Shown: positions 35,009 to 44,345 of the stretch, in pieces | How positions within the stretch are numbered: position 1 is the stretch's first letter | How the letters are laid out: every line of letters starts with the position of its first letter | NCBI GenBank assembly: GCA_025938935.1 | Contig: JAPCWB010000001.1 | Span: forward strand, 930,001 to 994,000 | Direction: 5' to 3' | DNA length: 64,000 bases | From: Novosphingobium sp. MW5 | GTDB taxonomy: Bacteria; Pseudomonadota; Alphaproteobacteria; Sphingomonadales; Sphingomonadaceae | Program-made: the position numbers and the translations under genes | Notes under the pieces: generated by a model | The model's input: the letters and a program-made list of their open reading frames with translations, nothing else | What the model was told of the DNA's origin: nothing | Databases searched by the model: none

Positions 35009-36112
35009 TCAATCGAGCCGCATCACCCAACCATGCGGATCGGGAGCCTCACCGCGCTGGATCGAGACGAGCCGGTCCTTGAGCTTGCCGGTGGTCTGCC
35101 CCGGTCCGCCGCTGCCGATGACGAATTCGCCCTTGTGAGGATCGGTGACCCGGCCGACCGGCGTAACGACCGCCGCCGTGCCGCAGGCAAAAGCCTCGAC
35201 CAGGTGACCCGACGCCGCATCGGCGCGCCACTGGTCGATCGAATAGCGCTCCTCGCGCACGGTCAGCCCTTCCTCACGGGCCAGCGCGATCAGGCTTTCG
35301 CGGGTGATGCCGGGCAGGATCGTGCCGGTCAGCGCCGGAGTGACGATCGAGCCGTCATCGAAGACGAAGAACATGTTCATACCGCCCAGTTCTTCGACCC
35401 ACTTGTGCTCGGCGGCATCGAGGAACAGCACCTGGTCATGCCCACGCTCAAAGGCTTCGGCGGTGGGAACCAGGCTCGCGGCATAGTTGCCGCCGCACTT
35501 GGCCGCGCCGGTGCCGCCGGGAGCCGCGCGGGTGTAGTCGCTGACCCAGAGCGAAACCGCCGGAGCGCCGGACTTGAAGTAATTGCCCGCCGGGCTGGCG
35601 ATGACGAGGAACTTGTAGCTCTTGGCCGGTCGCACGCCGAGGAAGGCCTCATCCGCGAACATGAAGGGGCGCAGGTACAGCGAGCCGCCGGGAACGCTGG
35701 GGAACCAGTCGCGATCGATCTCCACGAGCTGGCGGCAGGCTTCGACGAAGACATCCTCGGGCAGCTCGGGCATCGCAAGGCGGCGGGCCGAAGCGTTGAA
35801 GCGCGCTGCATTGGCCTGCGGACGGAACAGCGCCATGGTGCCGTCCTGCAGGCGGTAGGCCTTCAGTCCCTCGAAAATCTCCTGCGCATAATGCAGCACC
35901 GATGCGGCCGGGTGGAGCGGGATCGCGGTGAGCGGACCGACAGTCGCATTGTGCCAGCCGGCTTCCTCGCTCCATTCAATCGACACCATGTGATCGGAAA
36001 ACAGCTTGCCGAAGCCGGGATCGGCCAGCGCCGCATCGCGTACGTCTGCAGGCACAGGATTAGGGTGCGGCAGGCGGGTGAAGCTGATGTCCGATGCGGC
36101 GAGAGTCGCCAT
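35009..36112 (-). CDS. ilvE: Branched-chain amino acid aminotransferase
   Basis: A 367-aa fold-type IV PLP aminotransferase. Lys205 in GTGAAKCGGNYAAS forms the Schiff base. IFEGLKAYR, RPFMFADEAFLGV, VEELGGMNMFFVFDDGSIVTP and CGTAAVVTPVGR are diagnostic of the BCAT group used in larger IlvE proteins. It interconverts Leu/Ile/Val and their 2-oxo acids in the cytoplasm. The ATG at 36112 is followed by a normal N-terminus. The AT-rich stretch upstream (36113-36200) is the likely promoter region. leuB lies 6 kb away on the other strand. Confidence 0.95.
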   Translation of the reverse strand: MATLAASDISFTRLPHPNPVPADVRDAALADPGFGKLFSDHMVSIEWSEEAGWHNATVGPLTAIPLHPAASVLHYAQEIFEGLKAYRLQDGTMALFRPQANAARFNASARRLAMPELPEDVFVEACRQLVEIDRDWFPSVPGGSLYLRPFMFADEAFLGVRPAKSYKFLVIASPAGNYFKSGAPAVSLWVSDYTRAAPGGTGAAKCGGNYAASLVPTAEAFERGHDQVLFLDAAEHKWVEELGGMNMFFVFDDGSIVTPALTGTILPGITRESLIALAREEGLTVREERYSIDQWRADAASGHLVEAFACGTAAVVTPVGRVTDPHKGEFVIGSGGPGQTTGKLKDRLVSIQRGEAPDPHGWVMRLD

Positions 36113-36370
36113 GGCAGGTTCCCTTGATTACAAAATTGACGCCGCCATTGAACGAATATTACTTAAATGGCAAGCAAGTTGGAATTAAAGGCAAGGATTG
36201 CTCCTCGATAGCGCCCTCTTAGCCGATTTCCATGGCGAGGGAAGGGGCTGCGCCGCCAGCCCATCGCCATGACGGAGTTTGGGATCTCGTCCGCGCACAG
36301 TCCGCCAGTGCCTTGCCATTGGACAGGCGGCGACCTCTTATGTTCGCCAGACAAGAAAAAGGACGAGAGG

Positions 36371-37177
36371 ATGGACCTGCAACTCCAGGGGCGCCGCGCA
36401 TTGGTGACCGGCAGCAGCAGCGGCATTGGCGAGGCAATCGTGCGCCTGCTGACCGAAGAGGGCGCGAAGGTTGTCGTTCACGGGCGCAACCGGGAGCGTG
36501 CCGAAAAGGTCGCGACAGAGATTGGCGCGGCTGGCGTGGCGATTGGCGAGCTTTCGGAAGATGGCGCCGCCGATGCGGTCCATGCCGAGGCGGTCGCGGC
36601 GCTGGGCGGCAATATCGAGATCCTGATCAACAACGCCGGCGGCAATTCGGAAGGCAATACCTCGAAAAAGCCGGCCGAGATTTCGGTCGCCGATTTCATG
36701 TCGAACTATCGCGCCAACACACTGGGTGCGGTTGCGCTGTGCCAGCTTTGCGTGCCGGACATGGTCGCGGCGAAGTTCGGTCGCATCGTCAACGTTTCCT
36801 CCGCCGTTGCCATGCAGCCGAATTTTATGGGGGCGGACTATTCGGCGGCCAAGGCGGCGCTGCTCAACTACACCGTTAGTTTGGCCGGATCGCTGCGCGG
36901 TGTGAATGTCTGCGCCAATGTGCTTACCCCTGGCGTGATCCTCGTCGATGGCCTCGTCCGCTTTGGCCGGATGAAGTTCGGCGATGACAGCCTGACCGCC
37001 GACCAGGTCAACGAACGGCTGGCTGCCGAAGCCGTGTTCGAGGTTCCGCCCGCCGGCCGCTTCGGCCTGCCGAAGGAACTCGCCATGGTCGCCGCCATGC
37101 TGGCCAGCCCGGCCAACGGCTTCATCACCGGGGCTAATTACCGCGTTGATGGCGGCCAGACCCGCGGGCTCAACTGA
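36371..37177 (+). CDS. Short-chain dehydrogenase/reductase
   Basis: A 268-aa classical SDR. Cofactor motif TGSSSGIG (13-20), NNAG (87-90), catalytic Ser143/144 in NVSSAVA and the pair Y157-SAA-K161 are all present. The C-terminus GFITGANYRVDGGQTRG is typical. R40 after the second strand (VVVHGRNRERAE) suggests NADP(H). It starts at ATG 36371 with AAGGA seven bases upstream. The next gene starts 10 nt after its stop with a perfect AGGAGG, so they form an operon. The substrate is unknown. Confidence 0.9.
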   Translation: MDLQLQGRRALVTGSSSGIGEAIVRLLTEEGAKVVVHGRNRERAEKVATEIGAAGVAIGELSEDGAADAVHAEAVAALGGNIEILINNAGGNSEGNTSKKPAEISVADFMSNYRANTLGAVALCQLCVPDMVAAKFGRIVNVSSAVAMQPNFMGADYSAAKAALLNYTVSLAGSLRGVNVCANVLTPGVILVDGLVRFGRMKFGDDSLTADQVNERLAAEAVFEVPPAGRFGLPKELAMVAAMLASPANGFITGANYRVDGGQTRGLN

Positions 37178-37187
37178 GGAGGATCGC

Positions 37188-38241
37188 ATGACCACGAAAA
37201 CCTACAAGGTCATCCAGTGGGCCACCGGCACGGTCGGCAAGGCGGCGCTGAAGTATTTCATCGAGAACCCGGTGACCGAACTGGTCGGCGTGCTCGTCAC
37301 CAACCCCGACAAGGTGGGCAAGGATGCGGGAGATATCGTCGGCCTGCCAAAAACCGGCGTGCTCTGCACCGACAGCGAGGAGGCGATCCTCGCCATGGAG
37401 GCCGACGCGGTGCTCTTCGCGCCCAGCATGATGACCCCGCCTGTCGACATGGTCTGCCGCCTGCTGGAAAGCGGCAAGAACGTGATCTCGCCCGCCGGGC
37501 CGTTCCTGCCCAACAAGTTCTTTCCCGAACATGCCGCCCGGGTCGAGGCGGCCTGCAAGGCGGGCGGCGTGTCGTTCCATTCGTGCGGCATCCACCCCGG
37601 CTTTGCCAGCGACATCCTGCCGCTGACGCTTGCCCGCCTGATGAGCCGGATCGACTGCATCGAGGTGACCGAGATCATCGACAAGAAGCGCAATCCGATG
37701 ATCTATACCGAGATCATGGGCTTCGGCGCGGACTGCGACGAACTGCTCGCCAATCCGCGGCGCGGGCCGGATACCTACCAGCACTTCTATTCCTCGATGC
37801 AGATGATCGCCGAGGGGCTGGGCGTGGAGATCGAGAAGGTTACCACCCGCTTCGAAGTGTCGAAGGCAACGGCCGACATCACGCACGATTATGGCGTGGT
37901 CAAAAAGGGCACCTGCGGCGGCCAGCACTATGAATGGACCGCCTGGGTCCGAGGGCAAGCCGCTGATCGTCTATCACTTCTACTGGCAACTCGGCACCGA
38001 TCTCGACCCGCTGTGGGAAGTGGGCGAGGCGAAGTACCGTGTGCGCATCCACGGCGATCCGCCGATGGAATGCCACCTAATGGGCCAGGAAGAGGAAGAC
38101 GGCCGCCAGCCCTTCTACGGCATCCCGTGGACGGGCCTGCTGGGCTGCACCGTAGTTGCCGACGTCTGCGAGGCGACACCGGGCGTCGTGACCCATTTCG
38201 ACCTAGGCGTGGTCAAGCCGCAGGGGCTGGTGCGGCGCTAA
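37188..38241 (+). pseudogene. NAD(P)-dependent amine dehydrogenase-like (DapB N-domain family), frameshifted
   Basis: The gene starts at ATG 37188 with AGGAGGAT directly upstream. The first frame encodes a dinucleotide fold (VIQWATGTVGKAALKYFIEN) and the conserved middle (HSCGIHPGFASDILPLTLAR), as in 2,4-diaminopentanoate dehydrogenase-like proteins. After YEWTAWV the sequence continues in the next frame as EGKPLIVYHFYWQLGTDLD to the stop at 38241. Removing one C near 37949-37950 joins them into 350 residues. Without it the first frame reads nonsense to 38441. Family members oxidise or reduce small amines. It forms an operon with the SDR gene. Confidence 0.8.
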
Positions 38242-38296
38242 TTCGAAAATGCGAAAGGGCTGCAACTCCCAAGGCGTGCGGCTCCCAAAACGCGTC
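38242..38296. repeat. Degenerate copy of the nearby terminator hairpin
   Basis: The segment gcgaaagggctgcaactccc and its continuation (38248-38284) is an imperfect direct repeat of the stem at 38298-38340 (gaagggctgcgactccc). The right arm is mutated (cgtgcggctccc), so it can no longer form a good stem. It immediately follows the amine dehydrogenase-like gene. Confidence 0.55.
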
Positions 38297-38297
38297 A

Positions 38298-38340
38298 CCA
38301 AAAATGAGAAGGGCTGCGACTCCCAAGGAGTGCAGCCCTT
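38298..38340 (-). terminator. Intrinsic terminator on the minus strand
   Basis: On the minus strand the stem AAGGGCTGCACTCC / GGAGT-GCAGCCCTT (one bulged base) is followed by CTCATTTTTGG. The uracil tract lies only on this strand, so it ends leftward transcription. The only candidate unit upstream is the 18-codon frame at 38397-38453. It could also protect the convergent amine dehydrogenase-like gene. Confidence 0.75.
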
Positions 38341-38396
38341 CGCATGGTCAGCGGCCGGAAAGTGCCGCTCACGAAGCCTTTATCGCGAAAATGAAC

Positions 38397-38453
38397 TCAG
38401 CGATAATGCTCCATGACGCGGATTACCGACCTCCCTGCTGAACCATGAGACAT
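38397..38453 (-). CDS. Candidate 18-aa small protein or leader peptide
   Basis: A short frame reads MSHGSAGRSVIRVMEHYR and stops. It is preceded by a near-perfect ribosome binding site (AAAGGAGGTG, spacing about five bases) and an in-frame stop, so it cannot be longer. A minus-strand terminator follows 56 nt after its stop. No leftward gene follows before the terminator, so a leader-peptide role is less likely than an independent small gene or a small RNA with a coding segment. I know of no family for it. Confidence 0.4.
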   Translation of the reverse strand: MSHGSAGRSVIRVMEHYR

Positions 38454-38644
38454 CGGTCACCTCCTTTCGCGCTGTTGAAGCCAAAGTCACCCCTCTCGGG
38501 GCTGGGCCGGGGCAAATCACCGCCGTCCTTGGGTAACAATGTGATTCATCATCGCGCCAACAACAAGTCTTGCGTGAAATTTTTTTGCTGTCAGAATCCG
38601 GGCTTTCGGGCTGGTTATCCCCAGCCTGATTTTCCCCTCATTGA

Positions 38645-39190
38645 TCAGCGGCAATCCTCGGCCACGCGGGTGATCTCCGGCCAGCTCGGCAGGTAGAGCG
38701 GCGCGGTGCCGCCGGCTTCCACCATGAAGCGCCCGCGGCTGAAGGCCATGGCATCGATCAGCGGATCGCTGGCGGGAAGGCGCGCGGTGAGCTGGCCGCC
38801 CTCGGGTTCGGCAGAGAGCGCGCGGCGGGCTGAGGTGGTGGTGACGACCATCGGCTGCGATGAAGCGGCGGGACTGGCAAGCATCAGCGCAATGCGCCGG
38901 TCGGACAGGCTGCAGGCGACTGAAAACAGGCGACCATAACGTGCGATGGAGAACTGCCCGTCGCGGCTCCATGACCAATCGCCTGCCGTGCGCGGCTGGT
39001 CACGCCAATCGGCGGCTGGTGGCCGGGGAGCGACCGGCGTGGTCGGGGCGGGACGGACCGGGCGCAGCTGTTCGGGCTGCGGTACGGGCTGGTATTTGGG
39101 CCTCGGCTTCGGCGACCCGGCGCAGCCGGCAAGGGCGAAGGCCAGCATCGAGACAGCGAGCGCGAGGAAGCGGGGGGCATTTGCCTTCAT
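38645..39190 (-). CDS. Hypothetical lipoprotein
   Basis: A 181-aa protein with a lipoprotein signal peptide (MKANAPRFLALAVSMLAFALAGC) and an AG at +2/+3, then a proline-rich linker (residues 26-60). The C-terminal domain (DWSWSRDGQFSIARYGRLFS to ITRVAEDCR) has an even Cys count (C93 and the terminal C). It is probably anchored in the periplasm. I cannot assign a function. It is divergent from tlyA with only about 48 bases between starts. Confidence 0.7.
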   Translation of the reverse strand: MKANAPRFLALAVSMLAFALAGCAGSPKPRPKYQPVPQPEQLRPVRPAPTTPVAPRPPAADWRDQPRTAGDWSWSRDGQFSIARYGRLFSVACSLSDRRIALMLASPAASSQPMVVTTTSARRALSAEPEGGQLTARLPASDPLIDAMAFSRGRFMVEAGGTAPLYLPSWPEITRVAEDCR

Positions 39191-39238
39191 CGCCCCGGTA
39201 TGGAAGGAGGGTGCCGAGACGGCAAGCCCCCGAGAGAC

Positions 39239-40038
39239 ATGACCAACCCCGCCAAGACCCGCCCTGCCGCGAAAATGCGTATCGACCAGATGCTGGTCGA
39301 TCGCGGGCTGGCGGAAAGCCGCACCCGCGCGCAGGCTCTCGTGCTTGCCGGAGTGGTGTTCAGCGGTGAGACCAAGATTGCAAAGCCCGGCCAGCAAGTC
39401 CCGGGCGACGCGCCGCTCGAAGTGCGCGGTCGCGATCATCCCCGGGTTTCGCGCGGGGGATCAAGCTGGCCCATGCGATCGAGCATTTCGGGCTCGATCC
39501 GGCGGGAGCCACGGCGATGGACATCGGCTCTTCCACCGGCGGCTTCACCGATGTGCTGCTGACCAAGGGCGCGAAACATGTTTTTGCAATCGACAGCGGC
39601 ACTAACCAGCTTGCCCGGAAGCTGCGGCAGGATCCCCGTGTCACCGTGCTCGAACAGACCAGCGCCCGGTTGCTCACTGCAGAGATGATCGACCGCCCCT
39701 GTAACTGGGTGGTCTGCGATGCCAGTTTCATCGGTCTCGCCAAGGTGCTCGACGTGCCGCTGCGCCTTGCCGCCCCGGAATGCCGCCTTGTCGCGCTGAT
39801 CAAGCCGCAGTTCGAGGTGGGCCGCGCCGAGGTCGGCAAGGGCGGGGTGGTGCGTGATCCCGCGCTTCATGAGCGCGTCTGCGGCGAAGTTCGGACATGG
39901 ATCGAAGGGCTTGGCTGGCAGGTTCAGGGCATCGTCGAAAGCCCGATCAAGGGTCCGGAAGGCAATGTGGAATTCCTGATCTCGGCGCTTCGCAAATCGG
40001 GCCGCCACCCGGACAATCCCGATCCGGGATGCCCCTGA
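39239..40038 (+). pseudogene. tlyA: TlyA family rRNA 2'-O-methyltransferase, frameshifted
   Basis: The start (39239) encodes an S4 RNA-binding domain (MRIDQMLVDRGLAESRTRAQ, then LAGVVFSGETKIAKPGQQV). After RDHPRVSRGG the frame is lost. In the next frame IKLAHAIEHFGLDPAGATA continues into MDIGSSTGGFTDVLLTKGAK, the SAM motif of FtsJ-type methyltransferases. A missing G in the five-base run at 39455-39459 explains the break and would give 266 residues, the normal TlyA length. TlyA methylates cytidines in 16S and 23S rRNA. The rest (KPQFEVGRAEVGKGG, SPIKGPEGNVEFL) is intact and well conserved. Confidence 0.87.
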
Positions 40039-40127
40039 TTGCCTTCGCCGATTGCCAGCGCCATCGCTCCGCGCCAATATCCCCTTGGAATGCCGTAGCG
40101 AGATCATAAGCATAGGGTCGACAACGG

Positions 40128-40682
40128 ATGAACATGATTGCTTCGCCGGGCCAGCTCAAGGCCTCCTTCCTGCGCTGGGCGCTGGTGCTGGTCCCGCTGG
40201 TCATGCTGCTCGGCTTCGTTTCGGGCAAGCTGGCGCAAAGCGGGCCGGACAATCCGTGGTTTGCCGATCTCGTAAAGCCGGGGATCTACCCGCCGCCTGC
40301 CGCCTTCGGCATTGTCTGGTCAATCCTCTACTTGCTGATGGGCATTGCCGCCGCCATGATCGCCGCGGCCCGCGGGGCACCTGGGCGCGGCATTGCGCTC
40401 GCCATGTTCGCGGCGCAGCTCGTGCTCAACCTTGCCTGGACGCCGCTGTTCTTTGGCGCGCACCAGATGACCTCGGCGCTTTACCTGCTTTTCGCGCTTG
40501 ACGTGGCGGTGGCGGTCACGGCGTTCCTGTTCTGGAAGGTGCGCACCGTGGCGGGCGTCCTGCTGCTGCCCTACCTCGCATGGGTCTGCTTCGCGACGCT
40601 GCTCAACTACGAGTTCCTGCGGCTCAATCCCGATGCCGATGGGCGGCCGACCTCCAACGCGGTGCAGCGGATCGAGCTTTGA
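40128..40682 (+). CDS. tspO: TspO/MBR family membrane protein
   Basis: A 184-aa integral membrane protein with five predicted helices. The conserved family segments are present: NPWFADLVKPGIYPPPAAFG, then VWSILYLLMGIAAAM, LNLAWTPLFFGAH and LPYLAWVCFATLLNYEF. TspO binds tetrapyrroles and affects their turnover or stress signalling in alphaproteobacteria. It starts at ATG 40128 (MNMIAS), about 90 bases after tlyA. A predicted N-terminal extension of about 20 residues precedes helix 1, slightly longer than usual. Confidence 0.9.
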   Translation: MNMIASPGQLKASFLRWALVLVPLVMLLGFVSGKLAQSGPDNPWFADLVKPGIYPPPAAFGIVWSILYLLMGIAAAMIAAARGAPGRGIALAMFAAQLVLNLAWTPLFFGAHQMTSALYLLFALDVAVAVTAFLFWKVRTVAGVLLLPYLAWVCFATLLNYEFLRLNPDADGRPTSNAVQRIEL

Positions 40683-40719
40683 TCTTGAACGCGCGGGGCA
40701 ATGCGCCCATCTAGCCTCC

Positions 40720-40992
40720 ATGCAGAGTGAAAACCCCCTCTTCGCCGATCTCGCCAAGATGCTGAACAGCGCGGCGGGCACCATGGCCGGCATGGGCCGC
40801 GAAGCCCGCGATGCGGCGCGTGAGCGGTTCAAGGAAACGCTTGGCGGCTTGGATTTCGTGTCCCGCGAGGAATTCGACGCGGTCAAGGACATGGCGGCGA
40901 AAGCGCGCGAGGAAACCGAAGCGCTCAAGGCCCGGATCGCCGCGCTTGAGGCCGGTCTCGCCACCAAGGGCAAGAAGTCGCCGGGAACCTGA
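40720..40992 (+). CDS. ubiK: Accessory factor UbiK (BMFP family)
   Basis: A 90-aa helical protein of the membrane fusogenic family. The first half (ENPLFADLAKMLNSAAGTM) is amphipathic and the second half is a coiled coil (VSREEFDAVKDMAAKAREET ... EALKARIAALEAGL). The sequence FVSREEFD is the family signature. UbiK helps UbiJ assemble the aerobic ubiquinone biosynthesis complex. The ATG at 40720 defines a full-length member. It lies 37 bases after tspO. Confidence 0.85.
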   Translation: MQSENPLFADLAKMLNSAAGTMAGMGREARDAARERFKETLGGLDFVSREEFDAVKDMAAKAREETEALKARIAALEAGLATKGKKSPGT

Positions 40993-41038
40993 CTAGCTCC
41001 CGGGTTGTTGAATGGGGAACCAGTAACGAAGGTTTCCC

Positions 41039-41320
41039 ATGTTTACCCAGCTTAATCCCCCCATTCCCCTTCACGTCCTTGGCAAGGGCGATGGCTATGC
41101 GATCGGCATGATCGACTATGGCCAGGAACATAACCTGATGTGGGTTACCGCCATCGATGCCACCGGCGAGATCTGGTGCGCGCCCAATCCCAAGGTGCGC
41201 ATGGGTCGCAACTGGTCGATGGGCCGGGCGGAGAACCCGCTGGTTGCCTCTTCCAAGGCCAGCTGCGCCGGGCCGGACAGCCGGCCCGATTTCACCATCA
41301 GCGCGCAGGGCGCGACCTGA
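41039..41320 (+). CDS. Conserved hypothetical protein
   Basis: A 93-aa soluble protein starting at ATG 41039 with GAAGG nine bases upstream. A central beta-rich segment (YAIGMIDYGQEHNLMWVTAI, then GEIWCAPNPKVRM) shows two Cys residues. No signal peptide or membrane helix is seen. Homologues of this arrangement are common in sphingomonads, but I know no function. It sits in a run of plus-strand housekeeping genes upstream of recO. Confidence 0.7.
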   Translation: MFTQLNPPIPLHVLGKGDGYAIGMIDYGQEHNLMWVTAIDATGEIWCAPNPKVRMGRNWSMGRAENPLVASSKASCAGPDSRPDFTISAQGAT

Positions 41321-41359
41321 CCTTGCCAAGCCTCACTGCGCGGGCCACAGCCGCGCGTG

Positions 41360-41962
41360 ATGGAACTGCGCGCCACCGCCTTCGTCTGCGCCGCTCGTAA
41401 CCACGCCGAAACCGGCGCGGTCGTGCGGTTGATGACGCGCGAGACGGGCATGATCGGGGCCTATGTTGCGGGAGCGCGCGGGCGGACGCTTCGTCCGGTC
41501 CTGATTCCCGGAAATAGGGTCGAGGCTGACATCCGTTCGCGGATCGAAGGGTCGATGCCCTCGGCGAAGCTTGAACTGCTGGAGAGCCGTGGGCCGTGGC
41601 TCGGCGAGCCGCTCGCCTCCGCCGCGATCACCTGGGCCTGTTCGCTGACTGCGGCGGCCCTGCCCGAGCGGCACCCCTATCCCGCCCTGTTTGATGCCCT
41701 TGGCGCGCTGCTCGATGCCGTGTGCCACGCCCCCTCGGCGCGCGGCTGGGCGGCAGCGCTGGTTGGCTACGAGGCGTTGCTGCTCCGCGAACTGGGCTAT
41801 GAAGTGCCCGTCCAGCGCCCCGATCCCAATGATTTCCCCGCCCTGCTCGACGCGCTCGACAGGCTAGCCCCCCGCATCGCGCGCTATCCGCTTGCCGATC
41901 GCCGTTCGGATGTTATGGGGGCCCGCGCCGTGTTGAGGGACCGGCTAGGCAAGATATCATAG
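41360..41962 (+). CDS. recO: DNA repair protein RecO
   Basis: A 200-aa RecO. The N-terminal OB-fold domain (LRATAFVCAARNHAETGAVV, then TRETGMIGAYVAGARG) precedes a helical C-terminal region (RGWAAALVGYEALLLRELGY). It loads RecA onto SSB-coated single strands together with RecR. The zinc-binding cysteines of some RecO proteins are absent, as in other sphingomonads. The start codon may be ATG 41360 or the GTG at 41357. Confidence 0.88.
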   Translation: MELRATAFVCAARNHAETGAVVRLMTRETGMIGAYVAGARGRTLRPVLIPGNRVEADIRSRIEGSMPSAKLELLESRGPWLGEPLASAAITWACSLTAAALPERHPYPALFDALGALLDAVCHAPSARGWAAALVGYEALLLRELGYEVPVQRPDPNDFPALLDALDRLAPRIARYPLADRRSDVMGARAVLRDRLGKIS

Positions 41963-41974
41963 CAGGGGAAGCCC

Positions 41975-43033
41975 ATGAAGATCGCGGTGTTCGCCGGTGA
42001 CGGCATCGGACCGGAAGTTGTCCATGAGGCCGTGCGCGTGCTCGAGAAGCTCGATCTTCCCGGCATGGAGCTGATCGAAGGCGATGTCGGCGGGGCTGCA
42101 TGGCGCAAGCATGGCCACCCGCTGCCCCAAGCAACGATCGACATTGCCCATGCCGCCGATGCCATCCTGTTCGGCTCGGTCGGCGATTTCGACTGCGACC
42201 ACCTTGAACGGCACCTGCGCCCCGAACAGGCGATCCTGGGCCTGCGCAAGGAACTGACGCTGTTCGCCAACCTGCGCCCGGCCACCGTGTTCAAGGGGCT
42301 GGAAGACTTGACCACCCTGCGCGCCGAAGTCGCCAGCCAGATCGACCTGCTGATCGTGCGCGAGCTCAATGGCGATGTCTATTTCGGTGAAAAGGGCGTC
42401 CGCACGCTCGATGACGGCCGCCGCCAGGGCTGGGACATGATGTCCTATGCCGAAGACGAAGTGCGCCGCATCGCCCATGTCGCCTTCCGCGCCGCGCAGG
42501 GACGGCAGGGCAGGCTCTGCTCGGTCGATAAGGCCAACGTGCTCGAAACCTCGCAGCTGTGGCGCGACGTGGTGATCGAGGTTGCCGCCGAATACCCCGA
42601 TGTCGAACTCAGCCACATGTATGTCGACAATGCCGCGATGCAGCTGGTCAAGAACCCCGGCCAGTTCGACGTTGTCGTCACCGGCAACCTGTTTGGCGAC
42701 ATTCTTTCGGACCAGGCGTCCATGTGCGTCGGCTCGATCGGCCTGCTCGCCTCGGCTTCGCTGGGTGAGACGCAGACGCAGTATGGCACCAAGGGGCTGT
42801 ACGAGCCGATCCACGGCTCCGCCCCCGACATTGCCGGGCAGGGCAAGGCCAACCCGATGGCGCAGATCCTTTCCGCCGCGATGATGCTGCGCCATTCCTT
42901 CGGGCTGGAGGAGCAGGCCGCCCGGATCGAGAAGGCGGTGGCCACCGCGCTGGCGAACGGCGTAAAGGGCGGCGATCTTGGCGGCAGCGCCGGCACGCGC
43001 GAGATTGGCGATGCCGTGGTTAGCGCCCTGTAA
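41975..43033 (+). CDS. leuB: 3-isopropylmalate dehydrogenase
   Basis: A 352-aa decarboxylating dehydrogenase with the full signature [19 protein letters not shown] preceded by GNLFGDILS. The substrate loop [20 protein letters not shown] and the active-site residues in [15 protein letters not shown] are present. It oxidises 3-isopropylmalate to 2-oxoisocaproate in leucine synthesis, using NAD. AGGGGAA precedes ATG 41975, 13 bases after recO. leuA, leuC and leuD are not in the window; ilvE is about 6 kb away. Confidence 0.95.
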   Translation: MKIAVFAGDGIGPEVVHEAVRVLEKLDLPGMELIEGDVGGAAWRKHGHPLPQATIDIAHAADAILFGSVGDFDCDHLERHLRPEQAILGLRKELTLFANLRPATVFKGLEDLTTLRAEVASQIDLLIVRELNGDVYFGEKGVRTLDDGRRQGWDMMSYAEDEVRRIAHVAFRAAQGRQGRLCSVDKANVLETSQLWRDVVIEVAAEYPDVELSHMYVDNAAMQLVKNPGQFDVVVTGNLFGDILSDQASMCVGSIGLLASASLGETQTQYGTKGLYEPIHGSAPDIAGQGKANPMAQILSAAMMLRHSFGLEEQAARIEKAVATALANGVKGGDLGGSAGTREIGDAVVSAL

Positions 43034-43076
43034 ACCATAAACCGTTTCTTGAGGATTTACCCTTAGTTCGGGGGGC

Positions 43077-44256
43077 ATGGACATGACCCCGATTTCGTTG
43101 GAAAACGCCGCCATGCTTGCTGAAAAGCCCCTCGAACTCGCCGTGGTCCTGCCGACCTACAATGAGCGCAAGAACATCGGCGGCATGGTCGAGCGGCTCG
43201 ACAAGGCGCTCGCCGGGATCGCACTGGGAAGTCGTCATCGTCGATGACAACAGCCCCGATGGCACGGCGGATGAGGCGCGGCGCATCGCGCTGTCCGATC
43301 CGCGCGTGCGCTGCATCCAGCGCATTGGCCGCCGGGGCCTCGCCTCTGCCGCGATCGAGGGCATGTGCTCCACCGCCGCGCCGATTGTCGCGGTGATGGA
43401 TGCGGATCACCAGCACGATCCCGAACTGCTGCCGCAGATGCTCGCCGCCGTCACTTCGGGCGAATACGACCTCGCCTATGCCTCGCGCTTTGCCGAGGGT
43501 GCCAGCACCGAGGAATGGGGCCGCCCGGACCGGGTCAAGGCCTCGGGCTTTGCCAACAAGATCGCCAACAAGGTCACCGGTGTCGAACTTTCCGACCCGA
43601 TGAGCGGCTATTTCATGCTGCGTGCCGAACTGCTGCGCGCCGATGCTCACAAGCTTTCTGGCGTGGGCTTCAAGATCCTGCTCGATATCCTCGCCACGGT
43701 CGAACGGCCGCTGCGCGTCAAGGAGCTGCCGATGAATTTTGCCGCCCGGGCCGAGGGTGAATCCAAGCTCGACCAGACCGTCGTCTTCGAATTCCTTATC
43801 GGCCTTTACGACAAGTGGCTGGGCCGCATCATCCCGACGCGGTTTGCCCTGTTCGGTACGGTCGGCGCGCTGGGCGTCGTGGTCCAGCTCGGTGCGCTGT
43901 GGGTGATGCTCCACCTCGTCTTCGGGGAGCGCTTCGTTTACGGCAACTGGTCGGAATCGACCACGTTCAACGTCGCCAACACCGTCGCCGCCGTGGTTGC
44001 CATGTCGTTCAACTTCGTGCTGAACAATGAACTGACCTATTCGGACAAGCGCCTGCGCGGGTTCTTCCCGCTGCTCAAGGGCTGGGCGCAGTTCGCGCTG
44101 ACCTGCGCGCTGGGCCTGCTGACCAATGTCGGTTCGGCCTATGTGCTCAAGACAATGATCGGCCTGCCCGCCTTTGTCGCGGTGATCGTCGGCATCGTGC
44201 TCGGCTCGGTGTGGAACTTCGCGCTGTCGAGCAAGTTCGTTTGGGGCAAGTATTGA
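43077..44256 (+). pseudogene. GT2 glycosyltransferase fused to a GtrA domain, frameshifted
   Basis: From ATG 43077 the first frame reads LELAVVLPTYNERKNIGGMV, the beta-1 strand and nucleotide site of GT2 enzymes. Near 43221 one extra base shifts it, and the sequence continues in the next frame as HWEVVIVDDNSPDGTADEAR with VMDADHQHDPE (DxD metal site), as in DPM1-like polyprenyl-phosphate sugar transferases. The C-terminal 130 residues form a four-helix GtrA flippase-like domain (FALFGTVGALGVVVQLGALW, SFNFVLNNELTYSDKR). Joined, it is 392 residues. It would load a sugar on a lipid carrier and move it across the membrane. Confidence 0.85.
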
Positions 44257-44345
44257 ACGGCCACTGTCGGGCGTTCGTCGGATAGGCCTTGTCGAACAGG
44301 CGACGCTCCCTAGGTTCCCGCGATCATGAATTTTCGCGAGGTCCC

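Noticed and set aside
37146..38441. 431-codon frame as one intact dehydrogenase-like gene
   Set aside because: After residue 260 the sequence has no relation to the family, while the next frame continues the family perfectly; the frame is shifted.
38517..38978. 153-codon minus-strand frame between tlyA and the small candidate gene
   Set aside because: It overlaps the lipoprotein gene in another frame and has no start signal.
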